A stretch of 5,372 nt of DNA from positions 1-5,372 of the forward strand of contig CALARO010000191.1 in the NCBI GenBank assembly GCA_937888935.1, given 5' to 3'. Below the pieces are notes generated by a model, which was given only the letters and a program-made list of their open reading frames with translations, did no database searches and had not been told where the DNA came from. The translations under genes were made by a program, and so were the position numbers. Shown in pieces: positions 1 through 5,372 of the stretch (position 1 is its first letter; each line of letters starts with the position of its first letter). The DNA comes from an uncultured Clostridia bacterium (GTDB taxonomy: Bacteria; Bacillota; Clostridia; Christensenellales; Borkfalkiaceae).

Positions 1-55
1 CTTCGGCGCGCCGAAAATGCAGCGAACGAAAGACTTCCTTGCCCGCGTGCTTTAA
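1..55 (+). CDS. C-terminal end of an amino-acid-type ABC transporter ATP-binding protein (partial)
   Basis: Reading from base 2 gives FGAPKMQRTKDFLARVL and then TAA at 53-55. A tail of the form F-x-x-P-x-x-x-R-T-K-x-F-L-x-x-V/I-L followed by the stop is characteristic of the GlnQ/polar-amino-acid family of ABC ATPases, which energise amino acid uptake from the cytoplasmic side of the membrane. Only 17 codons are visible and no Walker or signature motif lies inside the window, so the call rests on this tail alone. The gene is the last of its transcription unit, because a strong terminator follows about 100 bases later. It is probably unrelated to the sugar-type cluster that starts at 562. Confidence 0.7.
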   Translation, partial: FGAPKMQRTKDFLARVL

Positions 56-57
56 TC

Positions 58-112
58 GGTTGCCGCGCTGCCGTTAGCCGGGAAAGGCAGAATTTTGCCG
101 GGCGCGGCAGCC
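58..112. repeat. Imperfect inverted repeat after the ATPase gene
   Basis: Bases 58-69 pair with 101-112 over 12 positions, two of them G-U, around an 8-bp perfect core (TGCCGCGC / GCGCGGCA). Inside it a smaller hairpin can form between 86-89 and 96-99, with an alternative pairing of 68-72 with 86-90. It lies just past the stop codon and is not followed by a U tract, so it is not a terminator itself. It could stabilise the 3' end of the upstream transcript. No function is shown by the sequence. Confidence 0.45.
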
Positions 113-157
113 ATGAGCCGGGCGTTGACCGAAAAAACGAAAAATAATTTACTTTAC

Positions 158-186
158 CCCCGCCGCACCCCGGCGGGGCATTTTTT
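158..186 (+). terminator. Strong rho-independent terminator of the upstream ATPase unit
   Basis: CCCCGCCG (158-165) and CGGCGGGG (171-178) form a perfect 8-bp GC-only stem around a 5-base loop, followed by CA and six T (181-186). This is a textbook intrinsic terminator on the + strand. It separates the amino acid transporter from the gene cluster downstream. Confidence 0.93.
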
Positions 187-290
187 ACTTCGGCTAAAAT
201 TCGAGAATAAAAAACGAAAACTTGCGGCGCTTTCGTAAAATGAAGAAAAATTTTCTTATTTTTTGGCTTTTTACTATCATATTTTGATTT

Positions 291-324
291 TAATGCGGCT
301 TTTTGCCGCATTATTTCGTTTTTT
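291..324 (+). terminator. Second rho-independent terminator in the intergenic region
   Basis: TAATGCGGC (291-299) and GCCGCATTA (305-313) form a perfect 9-bp stem with a 5-T loop. TTTCG and then a run of six T (319-324) follow. The T tract lies only on the + strand side, so it acts on + strand transcripts. With no gene between 187 and 290, it is either a back-up terminator for the ATPase unit or the end of a small untranslated RNA. Confidence 0.8.
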
Positions 325-520
325 GCGCGAAACTTTCTTAAAAACAATGGCGAAATGAAAGGCGGATAGGTTATAAAAAGACCGAAAAACGGGCAAAAAA
401 TCAAAAACGCGTAGCAAATCGTGGCAGCTTGCCGAAAAAAGAAATTTTGAGATTTTTCCATAAATAACAAAAAGTGAGAATAATTTGTACTGTTTTATAG
501 AAGAAATTTTGGCGAAAGTG

Positions 521-529
521 TGCTAAAAT
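521..529 (+). promoter_or_regulatory. Possible extended -10 promoter element for the 562 cluster
   Basis: TGCTAAAAT (521-529) matches an extended -10 element (TGn followed by a TATAAT-like hexamer, five of six matching) and lies about 33 bases before the first start codon. No good -35 hexamer sits 16-18 bases upstream; TTGGCG at 509-514 is too close. An alternative -10 is TAGTAT (529-534). This is the only stretch before the cluster with promoter character. Confidence 0.35.
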
Positions 530-561
530 AGTATCGAACAAAAAATATTGAGGAGCAAAAG

Positions 562-1558
562 ATGATGAGAAAACTTTTGGCGGCGGCGCTGGCGTTTTTC
601 ATTTCCGCCTCGGCAATCGTGTTCGGCGGCGGCGTCACGGCTACGGGCGAGGCGGAATTGTATTATTCCGGAAAAAGCGAAATCGCGGTGGACGTACAGT
701 CGGATAAAAACGAAGAAGAATTCGGCGAAATCGTGAACGAATACATACGGCAGTACCGCTACATAGATAAGGCGCTTCTGGTGGAAGCGAAGAAAATCGA
801 AAAAATCGAAGGCGGCTACAAGGTGATTGCCAAAACGCGCCGAATCGACAAGGTGAAAGGCGTGGGGCAATTCGAGCTGGAAGCATTCAACCGCTACGCC
901 GCCGATGGCTCGCAAACCAAATGGAATCTTGAATACTGGGCGGGGCAGGATTATAAAATCACGCGGCGCGTGTATTTCGATTCGGTGAGCAGCTCGGTGT
1001 CGCTCTCGTCGAAAGCGGGCAAGAAGTACTATTGCACGCCGAAAACGGCTGCGGGCGACGACGTCGATCTCGATACGTTCTGCGCGTTCGGCGAAAATTC
1101 GAAAGATCGCGTGCGGATACTCACATTTTGTCTGTTTTTGTCCGACGCGGTTACTTCCGTGCGCGTGAAACTGCCCGGCGTGATCTCGCACTACGCGGGC
1201 GACGCGGTGGTTTTGGACGGCGAGAACGGATTTATATTGCAGCCGAAAAAAAATCGACGCGCAAGTTACTTTAAACGGCGTTACGGAAGATCGGTCCGTG
1301 TCTGCGGCGATCGGCTACGTGGTGTTCGATCGCCGCTTTTCGCCCGTGGCGCGCGTGTTTATCATTCTCGGCGTTGCGGCGGCGATCGCGCTGATTGCGG
1401 CGATTGTTATCGCGCTCTATCGCGCGGGACTTAAAAGAATAGCGCGGCTCGAACGCGAAGAGAAAGCAAAGGCCGCGGAAAACGGACTGCCGCCGAGCGA
1501 AAACGCCGCGGAAAGTTTCATCGAACACACCGGAAGCAAGGGGGAAAACGACAGATGA
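562..1558 (+). pseudogene. Secreted, membrane-anchored protein of unknown function, frameshifted at an A8 run
   Basis: I do not recognise the family. ATG at 562 (or 565) follows GAGGAG at 550-555, a good ribosome binding site. The N-terminus is a signal peptide: MMRK, then a hydrophobic stretch to about residue 24. A mainly beta-like extracellular region of about 220 residues follows. The original frame runs on to TAA at 1432-1434 but becomes Arg/Cys-rich nonsense after the run of eight A at 1246-1253. Removing one A gives an open frame to TGA at 1556-1558 and a protein of about 331 residues, with a transmembrane helix at about 264-286 (VFIILGVAAAIALIAAIVIA) and a charged cytoplasmic tail. 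The layout (signal, beta domain, single late helix, tail) loosely recalls LppM-like proteins, but this is weak. The stop overlaps the next start as ATGA, so translation is probably coupled to the permease gene. The frame change is clear; whether it is biological or a sequence error is not. Confidence 0.75.
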
Positions 1559-2420
1559 AAGAAGCAAAAAAGAAAAAATACGGTTTTTTCAAAGTGCTGG
1601 GCGAAGGCGTAAAAGCGGTGCGCGAAAGCTACTCGTGGCGCGGAATTAAAAAGCACGCGATGCTTTATCCGTTCGTGTTGCCGTCGCTGTTTATGATTTT
1701 ATTGTTGAATCTCGGCAGCTCGTTCGGCGTGGTAATCTCGCCTTTCAGGATTACAATCTCGTAGAAGGCGTTACGGGCAGCGAGTGGATCGGCTTCGACA
1801 ACTTTATCAACGTGTTCACGTCCACCATCGTTACGGGCAATTACGTGGCGTTCCGGAATACGATTTACATATCCCTGATCCGTATCGGCACAAACTTTCC
1901 GATGATTCTCATTTTCACGCTGCTCGTCAACGAAATCAAATGCAATAAGGCGAAACAGGCGATACAGGTGATTTCCTACGTGCCTTACTTCATTTCCATT
2001 GTGGCTGTGGGCGGCATGCTGTACAACCTGCTTTCCTATGAAGGCATTATCAATCAGATCATCGTGAAAAACGGCGGCAAGCCGGTCGATTGGTATTCGA
2101 AAGCGGACGCATGGTGGTGGATTCTCGCCGCTTCGAGCCTTTGGAAGGGCATGGGTTGAGCAACGCTCGTGTACATCTCGGGACTCGGCGCGATCGACGA
2201 CGAATTATACGACGCCTGCACGGTGGACGGCGGCGGTCGGCTGAGAAAAGCTCTTTCCGTAACGATCCCCGGCATCATGAATGTGATTATAAAGCAATAC
2301 TACGAAAAAGACAACAATCAGCGCGACAGCGAGCAGCTCGGCTATCTGAAACGGCGCGCGGAAAACTATAAAACGATGAGAGAAGCGCGTATTCAGAAGC
2401 GCGCGGAAGCGGAAGAATAA
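1555..2420 (+). pseudogene. LplB-family carbohydrate ABC transporter permease, broken remnant
   Basis: This is the inner-membrane permease of a CUT1-type sugar importer, of the LplB kind usually linked to complex oligosaccharides. ATG 1555 overlaps the previous stop (ATGA) and follows AAGGGGG at 1538-1544. Family features in order: a basic N-terminus, first helix after YPFVLPSLFMILLL, the FQDYNL segment, SEWIGFDNFINVF, the NTIYISL core, SYVPYFISIVAVGG, WWWILAASSLWKGMG, and the EAA loop ELYDACTVDGGGRLRKALSV with TIPG, the site that contacts the ATPase. Three lesions are visible. The frame shifts near 1743-1745 (one base missing, probably a T). The Trp expected after KGMG is TGA at 2157-2159, in frame. 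After IPGIMNVI (about 2289) the expected last helices are absent and a charged tail takes over to TAA at 2418. The conceptual length is 288 residues, but the protein could not form a normal permease. The usual partner permease does not follow. Confidence 0.85.
2289..2420 (+). other. Unrelated charged tail joined to the permease, possible deletion junction
   Basis: From about 2292 the frame encodes KQYYEKDNNQRDSEQLGYLK followed by RRAENYKTMREARIQKRAEAEE. This roughly 43-residue stretch is highly charged, probably helical, and has no membrane segment. LplB permeases normally have one or two further transmembrane helices after the EAA loop and no such tail. The sequence resembles the cytoplasmic tail of some other membrane protein, so the likely history is a deletion that removed the permease 3' end and the 5' part of a downstream gene. 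The donor is not identifiable from the window. Confidence 0.55.
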
Positions 2421-2435
2421 TCGGGGGAAGAAAGT

Positions 2436-2948
2436 ATGGCGGCGTGGATTGTATTTTTCGTGTATGTGGCGCTGATTTCCGTGGGGATCGGCTTATGCTG
2501 CAAGCGAAGAGGTATCGCGGAATGGAAAGCGGCTTGTCTGCCGTTCGTTTCGTTCTTTTATCTGAATAAGCTCACGGGCGGATTTAACGCGCTCGCGATC
2601 ATCAAGGTGAAAAATTGGGGGCGTTCGGTGCTTACGCTGATGGCGTTGTGCGCGCTGTGTCACGCGCTGATCGGCTGGGGCGCAGGACATCTCGCGGCGG
2701 AAGACTCGGCGGCGTTGAAGCAGATTTTAATGCTTTGCGTGGTGATCTGCTGCATTATCTTCTATCTCGGCTGCATCGGATTTACGAAGAAGATTTTGTT
2801 TGTCTTCAAAGTGTCTTTCCCGTTTGAAGGACTTGTCTGCGCGTTGTTCGTTACGCTGCCGTTCATTCTGATGATTGATCTGCGAAAGTTTTCCTACGAG
2901 CGGTATCTCGAAAAGCAGGCGGCTGAAAATCAATCGTCAAAAATATAA
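2436..2948 (+). CDS. Four-helix membrane protein of unknown function
   Basis: This 170-residue protein is intact and I do not recognise it. ATG 2436 follows GGGGGAAG (2423-2430), 15 bases after the permease stop. Hydrophobic segments lie at about residues 4-22, 62-82, 93-115 and 123-147, which suggests four transmembrane helices. Between helices 1 and 2 there is a basic, Trp-containing stretch (CCKRRGIAEWKAACLPF) and an NKLTGGFNALAIIKVKNWGR segment. The C-terminus is short and charged (KFSYERYLEKQAAENQ). It is Cys-rich for a membrane protein, with several Cys inside helices 1, 2 and 3. It lies between the sugar permease remnant and the beta-helix lipoprotein and is probably co-transcribed with both, so a role around the same transport or envelope function is plausible but unproven. 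Codon use matches its neighbours. Confidence 0.8.
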   Translation: MAAWIVFFVYVALISVGIGLCCKRRGIAEWKAACLPFVSFFYLNKLTGGFNALAIIKVKNWGRSVLTLMALCALCHALIGWGAGHLAAEDSAALKQILMLCVVICCIIFYLGCIGFTKKILFVFKVSFPFEGLVCALFVTLPFILMIDLRKFSYERYLEKQAAENQSSKI

Positions 2949-2966
2949 AGAAGTAAGGAGAAAAAT

Positions 2967-4740
2967 ATGAGAAAAAGCAAAGCGAAAAAACGGATCGTTT
3001 CGGCGGCGCTCGCGCTTTCGGCGTTCTTTGCTCTGCCGCTTTCGGCATGCGGCAAAAAAGACGATGAAAACGGCGGCAACGTTACGCCGTCGGAAGAAAT
3101 CAAGGCGGAAGACGTGGAATATATGGCTGCTTCTTCCGCACCCGATTATCCCGCGATTTCCGAAGAAAACGAAGCTAAGTACGTAACGTATTATTTCGCG
3201 GCGGACGGAAACGACGAAGCGGCGGGTACAAGCGAGAGCGCGCCTTTGAAATCAGTGGCGAAAGCCAACGAAATTATCGCGAACGCGGGAGAAACGCCCA
3301 CGAAACTGCTTTTTAAAGCTGGCGATACGTTCGTTTGCGAGTACGAAGAAAAGCACGCCTATAAAAAGGGCGAATTATTGTTCGCGGGACATTCCGCAAA
3401 GGAAGAAACGCCGTTTGTGGTGGGCGTGTACGCAAAAACCGAAGAAAATCGGCGCGCGATTCTCACAAGCGAAGCGACCGCCGTTTCCGAAATCGTGAGA
3501 ATCCGCGAAAGCAATACGCGCGTTTTCGATCTTGAACTGACGGACGAAAAAATCAAGGCGGGCGTGCGCATTTATTCGGAACAAGGCACGGAAACGAAGA
3601 AGAGGGCGGCGCAATGAAAAACGTGGTGGCTTCCGGGCTGTATATTCACGATATCAACGTGAATTATACGGGCAATCAGAGCGAAGAAATCCGCGCCGCT
3701 TACGCCGCCGCGCTCGAAAAGAAAAGTCAGGGCGTATTCGACTATATGCCCGACCCCGAAACCGATTTCGATAACGACGCTTCTTCGATCGACGACGTGC
3801 AGTCCATCGTATCGGACGGCGCGTTCAACTACGGCACGGGCGGCGTGATGATGGGCGCGGGGACGAGCCGCGTAAACGGGCCTACGTGGGCTGGAAAACG
3901 TGTGGATCGAAAACAACGAAATCGAGCGCGTGGCGCGCTGCGGCATGTTTTTATCGGGCAGCTGGGTGCGCCGTCCCGGGTGGGATAACGGCATGGGAAG
4001 CTACTACTACGATGAAGAAACGGGCGAAGAAAAGGGCTATTATCCGCTGAAAGGCATTGTGGTGCGCGGCAATACGCTCGATTATACGGGCGGCGACGGA
4101 ACACCCCGAAATCGTCGGCTATATCAAAAACGTGAGCTTCGAAGCAAGCGATCCGATCGGCGAAGCGCTCGCGCCGTTGCAGAAGAAAACGCGCGTCGGT
4201 TCAAGGGTTTCCGCCGTGTACGGACTTGACGGCGGGAAAGCTGCCGTTACGCTGAGTACAAGCGCGCATTTTTCAGAAGAGAAGATATGGCAAAACGCGG
4301 GGCTTCAATTCAACGTAAAAGATTATATCGGCGAAAATAACTATCTGAAATTGTCCTTTAAAATCGAAGGCGAAGCGGGCGATAAATCCATGGGCGTGTT
4401 CTTCCGCGATTCGAAAGATCTGATCTGGATGAGCGATCAATGGTGGTACGAATGGGGACACGCGCATTGCGTAGACGAAAGCGGCAAACCGGTGCTTACG
4501 GGCGATATCGAAGCCGGCAAGTGGTACACGATTTATTATAAAATTCCCGAAGACTGCAAAACGAACGCAACCGACGCGTACTATCTTGCGTTTTACGATA
4601 AAAATTTCGACGCAAACGCCGCAACGCATAAAACCGTAACCGCCACGGTGAAAAACGTGGATTACGTAGCGAAAAAGCCTGCCGGTTCAACCGACGCGAT
4701 TTTAGACGAGAAAACGGATTGGAGCGGCAAACTCAATTAA
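2967..4740 (+). pseudogene. Lipoprotein with right-handed beta-helix and C-terminal beta-rich domain, interrupted by three frame changes
   Basis: ATG 2967 follows AAGGAG (2955-2960). The N-terminus is a lipoprotein signal with lipobox LSAC at Cys28, so the product would be anchored outside the membrane. A linker follows, then a pectate-lyase-like right-handed beta-helix: YYFAADGNDEAAGTSESAPL, FKAGDTF, GLYIHDINVNYTGN, VWIENNEIERVARCGMF, SGSWVRRPG, GIVVRGNTLDYTGGDG. Such domains in extracellular proteins usually bind or cleave polysaccharides; no catalytic residues can be assigned here. From about residue 395 a Trp/Tyr-rich beta-sandwich-like region (around residues 430-570, including WMSDQWWYEWGH) looks like a carbohydrate-binding module. 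The frame breaks at 3592-3594 (one A missing), 3888-3890 (one G extra) and about 4104-4107 (one C extra, or a deletion scar). Repairing all three gives about 590 residues ending at TAA 4738-4740. The helix ends abruptly at GGDG, shorter than I would expect for this type. Confidence 0.8.
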
Positions 4741-4749
4741 AAACCTTTG

Positions 4750-4774
4750 GGGGAATGATTTTCTCACATTCCCC
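4750..4774. other. Hairpin after the beta-helix gene, no U tract
   Basis: GGGGAATG (4750-4757) pairs perfectly with CATTCCCC (4767-4774) around a 9-base loop. On the + strand it is followed by GAAAAAATAAAA rather than T, so it is not a standard intrinsic terminator in that direction. On the - strand the downstream sequence also lacks an immediate T run. It may protect or process the transcript between the lipoprotein gene and the small ORF, or weaken read-through. Confidence 0.5.
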
Positions 4775-4806
4775 GAAAAAATAAAAATCATACGGAGGTA
4801 AGATCA

Positions 4807-4953
4807 ATGATGAGGAAAAGTTATGATCGGTGCGTGATGATCGTTGTCGGCATGGAAAACCGCGATATTATCACAGGTTCGGGCGACGTCGTTTTAACCG
4901 AAACGACGGATTGGAACGGTGTTCTTTCACAGGAGGTGAACAGCAATGTGTAA
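4807..4953 (+). CDS. Small 48-codon ORF with a tail like that of the beta-helix lipoprotein
   Basis: ATG 4807 lies 8 bases after GGAGG (4794-4798), one of the best ribosome binding sites in the window. The frame runs to TAA at 4951-4953. The product begins MMRKSYDRCVMIVVGMENRD and ends GSGDVVLTETTDWNGVL plus SQEVNSNV. The second half resembles the end of the preceding lipoprotein (GSTDAILDEKTDWSGKLN): both fit G-S-x-D-x-x-L-x-E-x-T-D-W-x-G-x-L. The N-terminal half has a short hydrophobic patch (CVMIVVGM) but no proper signal peptide. The last eight bases overlap the next start, whose ribosome binding site lies inside this ORF, so the two are probably translationally coupled. It may be the remnant of a larger gene that lost its middle, or a real short peptide that sets translation of its neighbour. 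I cannot decide between these. Confidence 0.55.
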   Translation: MMRKSYDRCVMIVVGMENRDIITGSGDVVLTETTDWNGVLSQEVNSNV

Positions 4954-5372
4954 TCGAATTTCAAAGACTAAAAAGATTGTTTTGTGTGCCGCGTTTTCGC
5001 TGTTTGCGGCGGGCGCGGGGGTATGCGCGGCGAATGCGCAGAAAATTTCATACGGCGGCACGGCGTATGCCGCAAGCGAGAGTTTGCAAGGCAACGCGTT
5101 TGCGTTCACGCCCGGCGCTTCCGTGCGTGCGGACGAAGTGAAAGTGGACGACGTGAAAGTGACGGGTATCCGCTTCGAAGCGGAGATCGGCAAAGAGAAA
5201 TACGACGCGCTGATCGACGAAGAAACGAACGGCTTCAAAGAAAATTGCGAAGCGGGAATGATTATCGTGCCGGCGGAAGTGCTTACGAAATGGGAAAGCC
5301 AGAAGGATGCAGAAGACGGCAAAGCGGATATTTTCGAATACATCAAATGGTTAGGCGTAGATAACAGCGTTT
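4946..5372 (+). CDS. Secreted protein of unknown function, N-terminal part (runs off the window)
   Basis: ATG 4946 lies 6 bases after a near-perfect AGGAGGTGA (4931-4939), inside the preceding small ORF. The frame is open for 142 codons to the window edge. Residues 1-31 form a signal peptide: basic NRISKTKK, a hydrophobic core IVLCAAFSLFAAGAGV, and a cleavage site after ANA31 or VCA28. There is no lipobox, so the protein is probably released or anchored by a C-terminal element outside the window. The mature part has GIRFEAEIGKEKYDAL (from residue 74) and EAGMIIVPAEVL (102-113), a pattern (G-x-R-F ... F/E-x-G-M-x-I-V-P-x-x-x-L) that I associate from memory with an unnamed extracellular domain of clostridial surface proteins; this is a weak identification. 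The region is acidic and soluble with no membrane helix after the signal. It probably belongs to the same cell-surface programme as the lipoprotein upstream. Confidence 0.82.
   Translation, partial: MCNRISKTKKIVLCAAFSLFAAGAGVCAANAQKISYGGTAYAASESLQGNAFAFTPGASVRADEVKVDDVKVTGIRFEAEIGKEKYDALIDEETNGFKENCEAGMIIVPAEVLTKWESQKDAEDGKADIFEYIKWLGVDNSV

Larger units (their letters stand above)
187..561. other. AT-rich intergenic region without a supported gene
   Basis: Between the first terminator and the first start codon there is a long, markedly A/T-rich stretch with frequent stops in all frames. It holds a second intrinsic terminator (291-324) and a weak promoter candidate near 521-529. The only start-led frames are very short and lack ribosome binding sites. 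A small RNA ending at the second terminator is possible, but no convincing promoter is seen for it. Confidence 0.6.

Noticed and set aside
205..237. Terminator-like hairpin on the - strand (ACGAAA/TTTCGT followed by T-rich sequence)
   Set aside because: The stem is only 6 bp with an 11-base loop, and no - strand gene lies upstream of it.
113..238. 41-codon + strand ORF
   Set aside because: It reads straight through the strong terminator at 158-186 and has no ribosome binding site.
240..287. 15-residue hydrophobic mini-ORF (MKKNFLIFWLFTIIF) before the second terminator
   Set aside because: It looks like a small membrane peptide, but there is no ribosome binding site or promoter and the region is A/T-rich enough to give such peptides by chance.
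523..1191. 222-codon open frame on the - strand
   Set aside because: It lies antisense to the first gene, its product is Arg/Phe/His-rich without family character, and no ribosome binding site precedes it. It is a by-product of the codon bias of the + strand gene.
2157..2159. Use of TGA as a Trp codon (altered genetic code)
   Set aside because: Only one such site is seen, TGG is common in all genes, and TGA serves as a stop at 1556-1558.
3572..3994. 140-codon open frame on the - strand across the beta-helix gene
   Set aside because: The + strand frames here give clear beta-helix sequence. The - strand product is His/Arg-rich noise.
4927..5346. 139-codon open frame on the - strand opposite the last gene
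   Set aside because: The + strand has a near-perfect ribosome binding site, a signal peptide and a continuous frame to the window edge. The antisense frame has none of these.
4984..5364. 126-codon + strand frame with a Cys/Arg-rich product
   Set aside because: It is out of frame with the signal-peptide gene starting at 4946 and has the Arg-rich composition typical of a shifted reading of GCG/CGC-rich DNA.
1..5372. CRISPR array, insertion sequence, phage or toxin-antitoxin genes
   Set aside because: No regularly spaced repeats, transposase-like protein, terminal inverted repeats or recognisable defence gene were found.

Overview
This window looks like bacterial chromosome from a Firmicutes-type organism, possibly a gut clostridial lineage. 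The evidence is strong AGGAGG-type ribosome binding sites, an LplB-type sugar ABC permease, a lipobox lipoprotein with a beta-helix domain, and alternation of AT-rich intergenic DNA with GCG/CGC-rich coding DNA. The lineage is inferred from style only. All credible genes are on the + strand.

Layout. Positions 1-55 hold the last 17 codons of an amino-acid-type ABC transporter ATPase, followed by a strong intrinsic terminator (158-186). About 500 bases without a supported gene follow, containing an imperfect 12-bp inverted repeat, a second intrinsic terminator (291-324) and a weak promoter candidate. From 562 a co-directional cluster begins: (1) a secreted/membrane-anchored protein of unknown function (562-1558, frameshifted); (2) an LplB-family carbohydrate ABC permease remnant (1555-2420: one frameshift, one TGG-to-TGA nonsense codon, and a 3' end replaced by an unrelated charged tail); (3) an intact membrane protein of 170 residues, unknown (2436-2948); (4) a lipoprotein with a right-handed beta-helix and a C-terminal beta-rich domain (2967-4740, interrupted by three frame changes); (5) a 48-codon ORF with a good ribosome binding site (4807-4953), whose tail resembles the tail of gene 4; (6) the start of a secreted protein (4946-5372, open at the window edge) that overlaps gene 5 by 8 bases.

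How it fits together. An LplB-type permease beside a beta-helix lipoprotein suggests a locus for binding, cutting and importing a polysaccharide or its oligosaccharides. As it stands the importer cannot work from this locus: the permease is broken, and neither its usual partner permease nor a recognisable solute-binding protein is present. The lesions are of two kinds. Five single-base frame changes, all at short homopolymers, leave the downstream frame well conserved; this fits either sequence/assembly error or very recent decay. Separately, there is one clear and one or two possible points where a family-like sequence stops and something unrelated begins, which looks like internal deletion. 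I see no tRNA, rRNA, CRISPR array, insertion sequence or phage gene. I did not find a convincing new system. The least explained items are the small coupled ORF 5 with its shared tail motif and the chimeric 3' end of the permease.
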